A model generated the notes under the pieces. That model had not been told where the DNA came from. It was given only the letters and a program-made list of their open reading frames with translations, and searched no databases. A DNA stretch of 64,000 nt from Vibrio sinaloensis DSM 21326 (lineage in GTDB: Bacteria; Pseudomonadota; Gammaproteobacteria; Enterobacterales; Vibrionaceae), in NCBI RefSeq assembly GCF_000189275.1, contig NZ_AEVT01000106.1, positions 1 to 64,000 on the forward strand, given 5' to 3'. The position numbers and the translations under genes were made by a program. Of this stretch, positions 47,028 through 56,968 are shown in pieces. The stretch's first letter is position 1, and each line of letters begins with the position of its first letter.

Positions 47028-48332
47028 ATGAAAACAAACAAGACTCTCCTTTCACTAGCAGTGGCATGTAGCCTAGTGAGTACATCTGCAGCCGTGAATG
47101 CTGCAGGTTTCCAGTTGGCAGAATACTCAGCAACGGGCCTTGGTCGAGCATACGCTGGTGAAGCCGCTATTGCCGATAACGCAAGTACACAATGGCGCAA
47201 CCCTGCCATGCTGATGCACTTGCAAGGCACACAAGTGTCTGTTGGTGCGATCTATGTAAATCCTAATGTAGATGTAGACGGTGAAGTGGACGGCTCAAAA
47301 TCCATCAATCCAAACCTACCATCATCAGATGCTTCTTCTTCTGACTTTGCTCACGATGCAATTATTCCTAACTTTTACATTTCCCATCGTTATTCAGAGG
47401 AAGTTGCCGTTGGTTTCGCTCTCGGCACTAACTACGGCATGGAAACGGATCTAGGTAACGATTTCGCCGCCTCTCACTTTGGCAACGAAGCAAGCATCAT
47501 CACCAAAGAAGCAAACCTGAACTTGGCTTACCAAGTTAATGATGCGGTTAGCATTGGTGGTGGCGTTCGCTATGTAATGGGTGAAGGCAGCTTTGGTGCC
47601 ACAGCACCTGAGACAAACGCGTTTGGATTGCCTAAAGGAACTCATCTTAAGTACATGGAAGGCGATGACACCGCTTGGGGTTGGCAAATTGGTACCGCTT
47701 GGCAGATCAATGAGGCTCATCGCTTAGGCTTTAGCTATAAGTCTGCGGTTGATCTTAAGCTTGAAGGTGATGCTAAAATTTTCAGCTCAACGACGTTCCA
47801 AGTAGAAGAGAGTAAAGGGTCAATGGACCTTACGCTTCCTCAAACAGCTGAATTGGCTAGTTTCCACCAGTTAACCGATAAACTGGCTATGCATGCAAGC
47901 ATCAACTGGACCGACTGGAGCAGCTTTAAAGAGCTGTACGCTGATTTAGATACGTTAGAGTCACAGATGGTTAAAGTTGAAAACTGGAAAGACAACTACC
48001 GCTTCGCTGTCGGCGCAACTTACCAAGTTGACCCTAAACTAGCGGTACGTACTGGTATTGCTTATGACACATCAGCCGTGAGTGATAGAAACCGTACAAT
48101 TACCATTCCGGAAACCGATCGTACTTGGCTAAGCCTTGGTGCCAGCTACGAGTTTACAAAGCAGTTCTCTGTTGATGGTGGCTTCACTTACATCTTCGCT
48201 AAAGATGCGCCAATTACCGAATCACGTGGCTACGAGTCTGATGACAAAGCACAAGCGGTAGGTGGCGAGTTCGTTGGGGAAACAACGGGCAATGTTTGGC
48301 TGATCGGTGTTCAAGCTAACTACACCTTCTAA
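47028..48332 (+). CDS. fadL: FadL family long-chain fatty-acid transporter, copy 2
   Basis: Second outer-membrane FadL-type barrel, 434 residues. Signal peptide about 1-25, then GFQLAEYSATGLGRAYAGEA and the NPAML motif. The C-terminal aromatic VQANYTF is typical of barrel assembly. The two copies share the N-terminal hatch pattern but differ in the barrel, suggesting different substrate preferences. It has no clear ribosome site before the ATG. It ends at a shared terminator. Confidence 0.92.
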   Translation: MKTNKTLLSLAVACSLVSTSAAVNAAGFQLAEYSATGLGRAYAGEAAIADNASTQWRNPAMLMHLQGTQVSVGAIYVNPNVDVDGEVDGSKSINPNLPSSDASSSDFAHDAIIPNFYISHRYSEEVAVGFALGTNYGMETDLGNDFAASHFGNEASIITKEANLNLAYQVNDAVSIGGGVRYVMGEGSFGATAPETNAFGLPKGTHLKYMEGDDTAWGWQIGTAWQINEAHRLGFSYKSAVDLKLEGDAKIFSSTTFQVEESKGSMDLTLPQTAELASFHQLTDKLAMHASINWTDWSSFKELYADLDTLESQMVKVENWKDNYRFAVGATYQVDPKLAVRTGIAYDTSAVSDRNRTITIPETDRTWLSLGASYEFTKQFSVDGGFTYIFAKDAPITESRGYESDDKAQAVGGEFVGETTGNVWLIGVQANYTF

Positions 48333-48347
48333 TATCCTTCTCAAACT

Positions 48348-48377
48348 AAAAAGGCTTGGTCATTAACCAAGCCTTTT
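48348..48377. terminator. Terminator between fadL copy 2 and mlaA
   Basis: AAAAGGCTTGGT pairs with ACCAAGCCTTTT, loop CATTA, with A and T runs on both sides for converging genes. Confidence 0.9.
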
Positions 48378-48397
48378 CTCTATCTCTCGCGATTCAC

Positions 48398-49159
48398 TTA
48401 AAACTCATCCAGATACTCATCAAGATACGCTTCTTCGTCTTCATCATAGTCATCTGCTTCTATTTCCGCTTTAAAATCCTGACGTTGTAGATACGCATCT
48501 CGCGTTAATGCATAAGGATCAGGCGAGTTGTTCAGCATCGCTTCCTGCGGAACAAGTGCTGCACGGCTTTCTAAGCCTTCTAATGCCCACTTACCAAGCC
48601 CTGCCCAAAAGTTAAGATAAGTCAGCGGAACATACATACCGTCGACAACATCGGTTGCTTCACGAGCCGTCCAAGGTCCATACCCAGGCACCATGACATA
48701 TGGGCCATTACCGACACCATAATGTCCTGCGGCATCACTGAATGCCTTTTCATCATGATCAGGAATACCGGCAGCGGATGCCACATCGATCAAGCCCAGC
48801 AAACCAAAGGTCGAGTTTATCCAAAATCGGTTGAAGTGATCAACGGCCTTCTCTCCATTACCCATAACGATGTTATTGATCATGCTAGAGGGCTCATCTA
48901 AGTTTCCGAGGAAATTGGCAACACCTTGACGTACTGGTACTGGAATATAATCCACATAAGCCAGTGATACCGGGCGAACTAAATACGGGTCAAGGTAATC
49001 ATAGTTTATTGACCACATAGTACGGTTAAAGCCTTCGAATGGGTCGTTAACTTCAGATTCAACGGGCGTTTCCTCAGCCATCTCTGGAGAGCCAGCACAG
49101 CCAGCAAGCAGCAACACTGCGCTTAAGGTTAGCCATAGCTGAGACGTTACATTCTTCAT
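48398..49159 (-). CDS. mlaA: Phospholipid-transport lipoprotein MlaA (VacJ)
   Basis: Outer-membrane lipoprotein of 253 residues that removes mislocalised phospholipids from the outer leaflet with the Mla pathway. The signal peptide ends in LLAGC near residue 21. The conserved MlaA core is NDPFEGFNRTMW, then NLDEPSS, RFWINSTFGLLGLIDVA and YGVGNGPYVMVPGYGP. A very acidic tail (EADDYDEDEEAYLDEYLDEF) ends it. ATG 49159 was chosen; ATG 49174 abuts the T run of the ccm terminator. Confidence 0.92.
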   Translation of the reverse strand: MKNVTSQLWLTLSAVLLLAGCAGSPEMAEETPVESEVNDPFEGFNRTMWSINYDYLDPYLVRPVSLAYVDYIPVPVRQGVANFLGNLDEPSSMINNIVMGNGEKAVDHFNRFWINSTFGLLGLIDVASAAGIPDHDEKAFSDAAGHYGVGNGPYVMVPGYGPWTAREATDVVDGMYVPLTYLNFWAGLGKWALEGLESRAALVPQEAMLNNSPDPYALTRDAYLQRQDFKAEIEADDYDEDEEAYLDEYLDEF

Positions 49160-49174
49160 TATTATAATTTCCAT

Positions 49175-49198
49175 AAAAAAGGCCGGTAGTTACCGGCC
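49175..49198 (-). terminator. Terminator of the ccm operon, abutting mlaA
   Basis: Perfect 8-bp stem GGCCGGTA/TACCGGCC with a 2-base gap; on the minus strand it is followed by six T and then, at once, the mlaA coding region. Confidence 0.9.
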
Positions 49199-49224
49199 TC
49201 TAATTCAATGATAAATCGCAGTTA

Positions 49225-50442
49225 TTAATACTGATTATCAATCATAACTTCAACGGGTTCGCCTATTTTAACGGCTTCACTCTCTCCAAACCAGTCCCCA
49301 TCTTTGGTCGCGACATTTCCGTCACTATCAATCCGGGCACGAACCATCAAACTGTCCAGTGAAGAGAGTTTACGCTCAGCAATCATACTGTTGCCATCAT
49401 CAAGCACAACGGTTCTTGGTAACGTACCGATCGGATAGCGAGCTGCTGCAACTGGCATAGGTGCTCCGTCTGCGGTATGAACTGATACGATCAGCACGGC
49501 ATTGGGATCAACCACCACTTGATCAGCGAGATCAATCGTTACAGAAACAGATTTACCCGTACCTACTTGCTGGCCAAGTTGCTTCTGCGCGTTTTCGATA
49601 CTGCGACCCAGCATCTCATAACGACTATCTTCTGGGCCAATCATCTGCTGCATAATGCCCCAGTAGCGAATTGCCGCCGCAAAGTCCTGACGCTCAAATG
49701 CATCAAATGCCAGTAATGAGAAAACCCGGAGATCGACATAATCCTGTTGTACCAAGTTGCCTAAGATACGACGGGCATTCTCCTGATCAACATCATCTTG
49801 AGAAAGCATCAGAGCCTGAGCGTAACCTAGCATCACGTCGGTATTTTCAGGCTCTAGCTTGTAAGCTTTCTTCATCGAACCAATTGCCGTATCTACATCG
49901 CGATTAGCCAAAGCAATACGGCCAAGTAGCAACCAACCCGTTGAGTCTTCTGGTTGATAATGCAAGCGTGTGCGTAGTGCCAACGTTAGATCGCGCATTT
50001 CATCATCTGACAACTCAGCACCTTGAGGAGACATTAGCTTTTTCGACAATGCAGGTAAGTTTGCGGTTACCTCTTGCCAGTTTTGAACATCTTGCTGAGC
50101 GCCAAACTTAAAGTACATAGCGTAAGATAAGCCCACAACGAGCAGCATTGACGGAATCAAAACAGCCATTGGAGAAATAACGCTCTCTGGTGCTTTTTGT
50201 TGCTCACTTGGAATGTCATCTAACAACGACTGTTTCAAATCATCGATTAAGTCTTGCTGATTCTCAACTAAGCCCTCTTCTGTTTCTTCTTCCAGTTCAG
50301 AAAGACGGTCTTTATAGAACGCTTTGTTCAGTTCGTCACGCAGTGCCTCGTCGTTGTTGGCTTTTTGCTTTAAAACTGGTAGCGCAACTAAAATACAGCT
50401 AAAAACAACAAGAATGACTGAAGCTATCCAAAATAGTGTCAT
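49225..50442 (-). CDS. ccmI: Cytochrome c maturation protein CcmI (CycH)
   Basis: Apocytochrome c chaperone of 405 residues, last gene of the ccm operon. The N-terminus has a membrane span at about 4-22 and a second at about 96-115, with a charged cytoplasmic loop between. TPR repeats follow (WLLLGRIALANRDVDTAIGS, YKLEPENTDVMLGYAQALML), then a beta-rich tail. Here it is separate from ccmH, unlike E. coli, where both are fused. It overlaps ccmH by one base. Confidence 0.9.
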   Translation of the reverse strand: MTLFWIASVILVVFSCILVALPVLKQKANNDEALRDELNKAFYKDRLSELEEETEEGLVENQQDLIDDLKQSLLDDIPSEQQKAPESVISPMAVLIPSMLLVVGLSYAMYFKFGAQQDVQNWQEVTANLPALSKKLMSPQGAELSDDEMRDLTLALRTRLHYQPEDSTGWLLLGRIALANRDVDTAIGSMKKAYKLEPENTDVMLGYAQALMLSQDDVDQENARRILGNLVQQDYVDLRVFSLLAFDAFERQDFAAAIRYWGIMQQMIGPEDSRYEMLGRSIENAQKQLGQQVGTGKSVSVTIDLADQVVVDPNAVLIVSVHTADGAPMPVAAARYPIGTLPRTVVLDDGNSMIAERKLSSLDSLMVRARIDSDGNVATKDGDWFGESEAVKIGEPVEVMIDNQY

Positions 50443-50933
50443 TACTGCTTATCTCCATCATTCTTTTGATCTTTGCTTTCATCAAGTAAAGCGTTCAGGC
50501 GTTCTTCTTTGCTCTGATCCCACGACTCTTCATTTTGCGCCGTTGCCTTCTTAGCTCTACTCCTTAGGAAAATAAAACCAAAACCAATTAGGACAACAGA
50601 AATAGGGCCTAACCATAGGATGGCTGTCGCAGCCGTAAATGGAGGATTGTAGGTCACAAAGTTGCCGTATCGAGCGATCATATAGTCGATGATCTCTTGC
50701 TTAGACTTACCCGCTTTGGTCATCTCATACACTTTTTCGCGTAAATCGACAGCAAGTTCTGCGTTCGAGTCTGCAATGGTGTTATTTTGACATTTAGGGC
50801 AACGCAAAGTGTTACCTAATTCCTTAAATTGCTGCTCTTGCTCAAGGGTGTCAAACTCATGTACTTCGATGGCTGCCTGAACAGCAAACGAAAAAGTTAC
50901 GGCTGCAAATAAGGTCAAAATCCACTTTTTCAT
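50442..50933 (-). CDS. ccmH: Cytochrome c maturation protein CcmH
   Basis: Thiol-disulfide protein of 163 residues that reduces apocytochrome CXXCH cysteines. Signal peptide about 1-21. The redox pair is Cys45 and Cys48 in LRCPKC, followed by the family block DSNAELAVDLREKVYEM and a membrane helix at about 107-125. It overlaps ccmG by four bases. Confidence 0.92.
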   Translation of the reverse strand: MKKWILTLFAAVTFSFAVQAAIEVHEFDTLEQEQQFKELGNTLRCPKCQNNTIADSNAELAVDLREKVYEMTKAGKSKQEIIDYMIARYGNFVTYNPPFTAATAILWLGPISVVLIGFGFIFLRSRAKKATAQNEESWDQSKEERLNALLDESKDQKNDGDKQ

Positions 50934-51484
50934 TGTTTGGCCTCCGCCAGCAATGCGTCGTACATTGGCTTAAGTTTTTCGTTCCAATTACGATCATTGA
51001 CATCCCCAACATGACGGTAACGAATCACGCCTTGCGCATCAATTAAGAAGGTTTCGGGTGCACCATATACGCCTAAGTCTAAGCCAAGCATACCGTTGCC
51101 ATCGAACAAACTAATTAGATATGGGTTGCCAAGATCGTTCAACCAACCAATCGCTTTGGTACGATCATCTTTATAGTTCATGCCAATAATTTTGACGCCT
51201 TCACTTGCCAATTGGTTTAGGTACTGGTGCTCAGCGTAACAAGTCGGACACCAAGTCGCCCATACGTTCAGCAGCAAAGGTTCCCCTTTGAAAATCGCTT
51301 GATCGTAAAGTTTGCCAGGTTCCGCGAGATCTTCTAAACGAAACTCTGGAACGGATTTACCGACCAATACCGACTCAAGTTTGGTTGGGTCGTCTCCTTG
51401 CGAATTTTTAACCAGTTGGGTGGCAAACACTGCCACCAAACCCAAGAATGCAACCAGCGGGATAAATAGAAGTTTCTTATTCAT
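50930..51484 (-). CDS. ccmG: Thiol:disulfide interchange protein CcmG (DsbE)
   Basis: Periplasmic, membrane-anchored thioredoxin-like protein of 184 residues that supplies reductant for cytochrome c assembly. Signal anchor about 5-22. The active site is Cys79-Pro-Thr-Cys82 in WATWCPTC, preceded by FKGEPLLLNVWA, with a cis-Pro region GVYGAPETFLID. It overlaps ccmF by one base. Confidence 0.94.
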   Translation of the reverse strand: MNKKLLFIPLVAFLGLVAVFATQLVKNSQGDDPTKLESVLVGKSVPEFRLEDLAEPGKLYDQAIFKGEPLLLNVWATWCPTCYAEHQYLNQLASEGVKIIGMNYKDDRTKAIGWLNDLGNPYLISLFDGNGMLGLDLGVYGAPETFLIDAQGVIRYRHVGDVNDRNWNEKLKPMYDALLAEAKQ

Positions 51485-53442
51485 TATGCCTCCTGCTTCT
51501 TCGCACTTTTTCTGAAACGGTAACGCTTATCGCTGATCGCAATAGCACCACCAAGTGCCATTAGCAGTGAACCAGCCCAAATCCAGCGAACAAATGGTTT
51601 GTAATAAATACGTACAGCCCACGACTTATTATCGTCCAGACGTTCACCCATAGCGATGTACAGATCTCGAGTCACACCGCGATCAATCGCAGCTTCCGTC
51701 ATCATAGAACGTGCAGTGCGGTAGAAACGTTTCTCTGCGTGCAGGGTGTTAACGTATTTACCATCCAGTTTGATTTCAAAGTCTGCAATATAGCCATCGT
51801 AGTTAGGGCCATCTTTATCGCGCAAACCTTTGAAATAGAAATCATAACCTTGGATCTGGTAATGCTCCCCGGGCGCCAAACGCACGTCACGCTCAATACT
51901 GTAGTTTTGCACCATCGCAATACCAATGATTGATACCGCTAAGCCCACATGACCAAGCATCATTGCCCAGTGACTACGCTGTAGCTTTTTCACCCCTTGC
52001 ATAAAGCTATGGCGGTGCGTTGCACGCTCATGTAACTCAAAGCCATGCATAAAGATAATCCACAACGCCATAACCCAGCCTAAGTAAGCCATGAACAGGA
52101 AGAAATCAGAGAACAGTACCGTAAAGACACCGGCTAGAGCCAAAGACGCTACACCAGAAATCAACATTGGTTTTTTCAGTGATGATAGGTTATCTCGTTT
52201 CCAGCGGATCAGAGGACCGATACCAAGAAGGAAAGAAAATGGAATCATCAACCAAGCAAACAACATATCAAAGAATGGCGCGCCGATAGACACCGAGCCT
52301 AAACCAATTTGCTTGTGAACCAATGGCAGCAAAGTACCGACTAACACCACAACTAATGCAGCAATAAGCAGCACGTTATTAGCCAATAAGGCATTTTCAC
52401 GCGAAACTAAATCGAAGTTACCACGCACACGTACTGATGCTCCTTTCAATGCAAATAGCAGTAGTGAGCCACCAATGACAAATACGAGGAAGCCAAGAAT
52501 AAACATGCCTCGAGATGGATCAGAAGCAAAGGCATGCACTGAAACCAAAATACCTGAACGCACCAAGAATGTGCCTAGCAAGCTTAATGAAAACGCTGAG
52601 ATCGCAAGCAGTACCGTCCAAGCCTTAAATGTGCCACGTTTTTCCGTCACGGCTAGCGAGTGCATCAAAGCCGTACCCGCCAACCAAGGCATGAACGAAG
52701 CATTTTCGACAGGATCCCAGAACCACCAGCCACCCCAGCCAAGTTCATAGTATGCCCACCATGAACCTAGTGCGATACCAAGCGTTAGGAACAACCAAGC
52801 TGCTGTAGTCCAAGGGCGAGACCAGCGCGCCCACGCCGTATCAAGACGTCCCGTCATCAAGGAAGCGATAGCAAAAGAGAATGCCACCGAGAAGCCCACA
52901 TAGCCCATGTACAACATAGGTGGGTGAATAATAAGACCTGGGTCCTGTAGTAATGGGTTTAAGTCTCGACCATCAACCGGGAAGAAAGGCAAAGTGCGCA
53001 AAAACGGGTTAGAGGTCACTATGATAAACAACAGGAATCCTACTGTGATCATCCCCATTACCGCCAACACTCTAGCAACCGACTCTTGTGGCATGCCACG
53101 ACTGAACGACGCTACCGCCACTGTCCACGCTGCTTGAATCAATACCCAAAGTAGCAAAGAGCCTTCGTGAGCTCCCCAAACAGCCGTCAAACGGTAATAC
53201 CAAGGAAGCTGGCTATTTGAGTTTGTCGCTACATAGTTCAACGTGAAATCGTTGGTATAGAAAGCCCACAGCAATACACAAAACGAGACGAGAAGAAGCA
53301 GGAACATCCCCCAAGACAATGGTCTGGCGGTATTCATCAGCATTGTATTATTTCGTGACGCACCAACTAATGGCAGTATGCTCAGCAAGACCGCCATCGC
53401 TAAGGAAACGATTAACGCAAAGTGACCAATTTCAGCAATCAT
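51484..53442 (-). CDS. ccmF: Cytochrome c haem lyase CcmF
   Basis: Large polytopic inner-membrane protein of 652 residues that attaches haem to apocytochromes. The WWD haem-handling motif is [20 protein letters not shown]. About fifteen hydrophobic helices and a late periplasmic domain ([20 protein letters not shown]) are visible. It overlaps ccmG by one base and ccmE by four, so it is part of the long ccm operon. Confidence 0.96.
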   Translation of the reverse strand: MIAEIGHFALIVSLAMAVLLSILPLVGASRNNTMLMNTARPLSWGMFLLLLVSFCVLLWAFYTNDFTLNYVATNSNSQLPWYYRLTAVWGAHEGSLLLWVLIQAAWTVAVASFSRGMPQESVARVLAVMGMITVGFLLFIIVTSNPFLRTLPFFPVDGRDLNPLLQDPGLIIHPPMLYMGYVGFSVAFSFAIASLMTGRLDTAWARWSRPWTTAAWLFLTLGIALGSWWAYYELGWGGWWFWDPVENASFMPWLAGTALMHSLAVTEKRGTFKAWTVLLAISAFSLSLLGTFLVRSGILVSVHAFASDPSRGMFILGFLVFVIGGSLLLFALKGASVRVRGNFDLVSRENALLANNVLLIAALVVVLVGTLLPLVHKQIGLGSVSIGAPFFDMLFAWLMIPFSFLLGIGPLIRWKRDNLSSLKKPMLISGVASLALAGVFTVLFSDFFLFMAYLGWVMALWIIFMHGFELHERATHRHSFMQGVKKLQRSHWAMMLGHVGLAVSIIGIAMVQNYSIERDVRLAPGEHYQIQGYDFYFKGLRDKDGPNYDGYIADFEIKLDGKYVNTLHAEKRFYRTARSMMTEAAIDRGVTRDLYIAMGERLDDNKSWAVRIYYKPFVRWIWAGSLLMALGGAIAISDKRYRFRKSAKKQEA

Positions 53443-53924
53443 TGACCGCCACCTTGTTTCTGTTGTTCTGTGTACTGTAGCGGTTCATGCGTTTTCTTCA
53501 TCGCCTCTGCGATTTCTGGTGGCATGTATTCTTCATCGTGTTTAGCCAGTACTTCGAACGCTTCAATAGTCGTCGCATTTTTCAGTACACCTTGAGCTAC
53601 GATACCCTGACCTTCGCGGAATAGGTCTGGAAGAATACCGTTATAAAGAATCGTCACTTTAGGGCCAACATCATGTAGGTCGAACGAAACTTGCAGCGAA
53701 CTTGGATCACGTTTTACTGATCCTTCAACGACCATGCCCCCAATACGTAAGCGCTGACCAACCTCTGGCTTAGTACCATCCGGTTTACCATTCACCAACT
53801 CTGTCGGGGTATAAAAAAGGTCCATATTTTGGTTAAGAGCATAAAGCATCAAACCAACAGTGGCGCTGATACCAATAAAAATGGCAAGAACAATGCCGAG
53901 CCTCTTTTTACGTCTTGGGTTCAT
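53439..53924 (-). CDS. ccmE: Haem chaperone CcmE
   Basis: Membrane-anchored periplasmic haem carrier of 161 residues. N-terminal anchor about 9-29, then an OB-fold beta domain ([11 protein letters not shown]). Haem is covalently bound through His129 in the H-x-x-x-Y motif (H129, Y133). It overlaps ccmD and ccmF by four bases each. Confidence 0.95.
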   Translation of the reverse strand: MNPRRKKRLGIVLAIFIGISATVGLMLYALNQNMDLFYTPTELVNGKPDGTKPEVGQRLRIGGMVVEGSVKRDPSSLQVSFDLHDVGPKVTILYNGILPDLFREGQGIVAQGVLKNATTIEAFEVLAKHDEEYMPPEIAEAMKKTHEPLQYTEQQKQGGGQ

Positions 53925-54127
53925 AATGTGTTCTCCAAATTCTTAGCTGCGTCAATACGAGCCTGACGATCGACTTTCGATTGAACTTCTTTTAACAGCG
54001 CGTCACCTTGGCGTAGGCTGACGATTAATACGATGATCATCGAAAGAAAAGTAATTCCGAAGGCACTCCAGACATAGCCGGCATACCCACCCATAGCAAA
54101 GAAGTCACTCAAAGATTCAAAATGCAT
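53921..54127 (-). CDS. ccmD: Haem exporter subunit CcmD
   Basis: Small single-span protein of 68 residues with the family start [19 protein letters not shown], which is the membrane helix, and a charged cytoplasmic tail. It stabilises the CcmABC-CcmE complex. It sits between ccmC and ccmE with tight spacing. Confidence 0.92.
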   Translation of the reverse strand: MHFESLSDFFAMGGYAGYVWSAFGITFLSMIIVLIVSLRQGDALLKEVQSKVDRQARIDAAKNLENTL

Positions 54128-54129
54128 AC

Positions 54130-54882
54130 TTACTTACCTCCTTGAGACTTATCAGCCGCGAGCTTTAACACCCATGGACGATGGCTTTCATTTTTAATAA
54201 TCGCATTGCGGAAACGCACCATAGTTACGCTACCGAAGAAGAATGCAAAACCAAAAATGTTGAGCAGCAATGGCCAAAGCATATTGCTTGAAATAGATGG
54301 TTTTTCGAATTTGGTAATGGTCGCGCCTTGGTGCAGGGTATTCCACCATTCAACAGAGAAGTGAATGATCGGTAAGTTAACCACACCCACAATGGCTAAG
54401 ATGCCAGCAGCCTTGGACGCTGTCTTTTGGTCATCAAATGCATGGTAAAGCGCAATGACACCTAAGTAGAGGAATAGCAGGATTAACTCCGAGGTTAGAC
54501 GAGCATCCCAAACCCACCATGTGCCCCACATAGGCTTACCCCAAATCGCACCAGTAAGAAGCGCAATGAAGGTGTAAACAGCACCAATAGGAGCCATAGC
54601 CGAAGCAGCAAGATCAGATAAGCGAATCTGCCACACTAAACCTATAAATGCTGCAATAGCCATAGACATATACACACCCATTGACCAAATGGCCGATGGA
54701 ACGTGGATATAGATGATTCTAAAGCTATCACCTTGTTGATAATCAGAAGGAGCAAATGCCAATCCCCATACTGTACCTGCCGATAAACACAGCAGAGCTA
54801 GTATGGAGAACCAAGGCAACAGCTTACCACTCAGTCGATAAGCTGATTCGGGCTTGGCATAGGGATGGAGCCATTTCCACAT
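54130..54882 (-). CDS. ccmC: Haem exporter CcmC
   Basis: Inner-membrane protein of 250 residues with six helices that loads haem onto CcmE. The tryptophan-rich motif is MWGTWWVWDARLTSEL. Conserved periplasmic His residues lie in IYIHVPSAIW and IHFSVEWWNTLHQG. A gap of about 110 bases separates it from ccmB, with no gene seen in it. Confidence 0.95.
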   Translation of the reverse strand: MWKWLHPYAKPESAYRLSGKLLPWFSILALLCLSAGTVWGLAFAPSDYQQGDSFRIIYIHVPSAIWSMGVYMSMAIAAFIGLVWQIRLSDLAASAMAPIGAVYTFIALLTGAIWGKPMWGTWWVWDARLTSELILLFLYLGVIALYHAFDDQKTASKAAGILAIVGVVNLPIIHFSVEWWNTLHQGATITKFEKPSISSNMLWPLLLNIFGFAFFFGSVTMVRFRNAIIKNESHRPWVLKLAADKSQGGK

Positions 54883-54991
54883 GTTTAGTTCTCACTCTTA
54901 CTTCAGTTTTGTCTTCTAACGTAATCGAAATAGACAATTATTAGTTTTGTAATTTATAGAAAGGGAAAAATTCGTGCTTGATCGAAAACAA

Positions 54992-55660
54992 CTAATTGAC
55001 GCTTACTCGCAACGCAGCACTAATTGCAAATGGCGTTAAGGTTAATGCTCCCATAAACATTGCACCTAAAATTGCCAATTGCCCGTTATACGCAATTCCC
55101 AAAGACGCAGCATCAATCGCTGACGTCGCAAAAATCAAAATTGGAATATACAGAGGCAACACTAACAAGCTCAGTAGCACGCCTCCTTTTTGTAACCCGA
55201 CAGTTAACGCCACACCAATAGCGCCAATAAAACTCAATGTTGGTGTACCAATAAGCAAGGTCAATACAACCGCTAACCAAGTGTTGAAATCAAGAGACAA
55301 CAAAATAGCCAATAACGGGCTAATCAGTATCAGCGGTAAACCTGTAAGTACCCAATGTGCGATGACTTTTGATATCACGACAACGGGTAATGGGACAGGC
55401 ATTAACATCATTTGTTCCAAAGAACCATCTTGAAAATCGTCGCGAAACAAGCGCTCCAATGACAACAAAGCCGATAGCAAGGCTGCAACCCATACAATGC
55501 CTGCAGCTATACGTGCCAGAAGGTTGGGCTCAGGGCCAATACTCAATGGAAACAGAGTAATCACGATGATGAAAAACCATAACGGGTTTAAGACGTCAGC
55601 TTGTCGGCGAAATGCAATCAACAGCTCACGACGCACAATGCTATTCATGATTCCTAACAT
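54992..55660 (-). CDS. ccmB: Haem exporter permease CcmB
   Basis: ABC permease subunit of 222 residues with six hydrophobic helices. Family features are IVRRELLIAFRRQADVLNPL at the start and DDFQDGSLEQMMLMP in the first loop. Start ambiguous: ATG 55660 is one base after ccmA, and ATG 55648 lies four codons later with AGGA in front of it. It works with CcmA and CcmCD. Confidence 0.93.
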   Translation of the reverse strand: MLGIMNSIVRRELLIAFRRQADVLNPLWFFIIVITLFPLSIGPEPNLLARIAAGIVWVAALLSALLSLERLFRDDFQDGSLEQMMLMPVPLPVVVISKVIAHWVLTGLPLILISPLLAILLSLDFNTWLAVVLTLLIGTPTLSFIGAIGVALTVGLQKGGVLLSLLVLPLYIPILIFATSAIDAASLGIAYNGQLAILGAMFMGALTLTPFAISAALRVSVN

Positions 55661-55661
55661 A

Positions 55662-56282
55662 TTATTCGCCCAGTTTTATTTTTCTAAGTTTCGGGTTATC
55701 AGTGAACATATCTTGGTGCGTAGTTAGAACCACAATACCACCTTGCTCTGCGTGGTTTAAAAATAACGATTCCAAAACTTTCACGCCTTGTTTGTCTATT
55801 GCTGTTAAGGGTTCATCTAGAATCCAAAGCTTGTGTTGACTTAACCAAAGCCTTGCTAGAGCCACTCGTCTTTGCTGGCCCGCTGATAACTGCGCAACAG
55901 GCACATCTTCTCTGCCAGCCAAGCCCACTTTCGTCAAAGCGCTGTAAATCGTGTCTTTATCAACAGGAGATTTGGAGTGAACCGCAAGATAAAAGCGAAG
56001 GTTTTCGTAAGCCGTCAATTCACGCTTAACGCCAGTGGAGTGACCAAGAAACAGCAAATCTTCGTGAAAAGCATCTCTATTTGCTTCAATGTTTTCACCA
56101 TTCCAGAATATTTCGCCGTTGTCGCGATCCCCTAACCCAGTGACGATTCGTAGCAAGGTCGTTTTACCCGTACCATTTCGCCCTTCAATCTGGACAAGTT
56201 CACCAGAATCTATAGTAAAAGAGAGGGATTCGAAGAGAATTCTTTCATCTCGGATGGCTGTAAGCTGAGATACTTCTAACAT
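55662..56282 (-). CDS. ccmA: Haem exporter ATP-binding protein CcmA
   Basis: ABC ATPase of 206 residues that drives release of holo-CcmE. Walker [12 protein letters not shown], signature [15 protein letters not shown] and Walker [14 protein letters not shown] are all present. It is the first ccm gene; its promoter should lie in 56283-56437, downstream of the chemotaxis-operon terminator. Confidence 0.95.
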   Translation of the reverse strand: MLEVSQLTAIRDERILFESLSFTIDSGELVQIEGRNGTGKTTLLRIVTGLGDRDNGEIFWNGENIEANRDAFHEDLLFLGHSTGVKRELTAYENLRFYLAVHSKSPVDKDTIYSALTKVGLAGREDVPVAQLSAGQQRRVALARLWLSQHKLWILDEPLTAIDKQGVKVLESLFLNHAEQGGIVVLTTHQDMFTDNPKLRKIKLGE

Positions 56283-56437
56283 GTTCGGTCACGACTAAAA
56301 TTTTGAGGGGATATATTACCACAGCCAGTTAGGCACAACACAGCAATAGACCTATACGAATCACGAAACTACGTAAGAATCTGTTAACAATTAAACATAT
56401 AGTGACGTAACTACCACTAATTGGTTACATGAAGACA

Positions 56438-56463
56438 TAAAAAAAGGTGCTCGAAAGCACCTT
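56438..56463 (-). terminator. Terminator of the chemotaxis operon
   Basis: Perfect 8-bp stem AAGGTGCT/AGCACCTT with loop CGAA (56444-56463). On the minus strand it is followed by a T run. Confidence 0.9.
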
Positions 56464-56473
56464 GTTCATTCTG

Positions 56474-56968
56474 TTATCTTCTAGCACGTCGTTGATGCGA
56501 CTTAACTTTTTGCCTTTCAGGGCTACTCTCTAATGGAGGGACTTTCTCTTTGCCAGCGATCTTTTTTTGTAACGACATCATGAGCTCAGCTTCTGCCTTT
56601 GGCAGCTCGCACTCTTCTATCAGTTCATTCAGATCAGCGCCAAGTTGGACCATCTTACTGGCTCGAGAATAAAGTCGACCATCACTATCTTCTTGCTCTA
56701 GTTCGGTGATGCGTTCGTTCAAGTGCTGAATAATATCATGCTGCTCGCTCACTTTTTGGCCTAAGCCAACGACCACTGAGCGGACTTCGAGTAACTGCTT
56801 ATTCGACTTTTGCAGCTCTTTATCTAAATGACGATTTTGCTGACGCATTTGGTCTGCGACTTTGGTTTGACCATTTTTCAGGCGCAACAAAGCAAGAACA
56901 AAAAGCAGTAAAACAAGTGCAACAGCTCCAGCAATCACTGGAGCACTGGCGAATAAACTCTCATCCAT
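56474..56968 (-). CDS. DUF2802 membrane protein at end of chemotaxis operon
   Basis: Protein of 164 residues. One N-terminal membrane helix (about 9-28) is followed by a long coiled coil (about 35-95: MRQQNRHLDKELQKSNKQLL) and a basic tail. This matches DUF2802, which often follows cheW in Vibrio chemotaxis operons. It overlaps cheW by one base. Function is unknown; an array or flagellar-pole role is inference. Confidence 0.82.
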   Translation of the reverse strand: MDESLFASAPVIAGAVALVLLLFVLALLRLKNGQTKVADQMRQQNRHLDKELQKSNKQLLEVRSVVVGLGQKVSEQHDIIQHLNERITELEQEDSDGRLYSRASKMVQLGADLNELIEECELPKAEAELMMSLQKKIAGKEKVPPLESSPERQKVKSHQRRARR

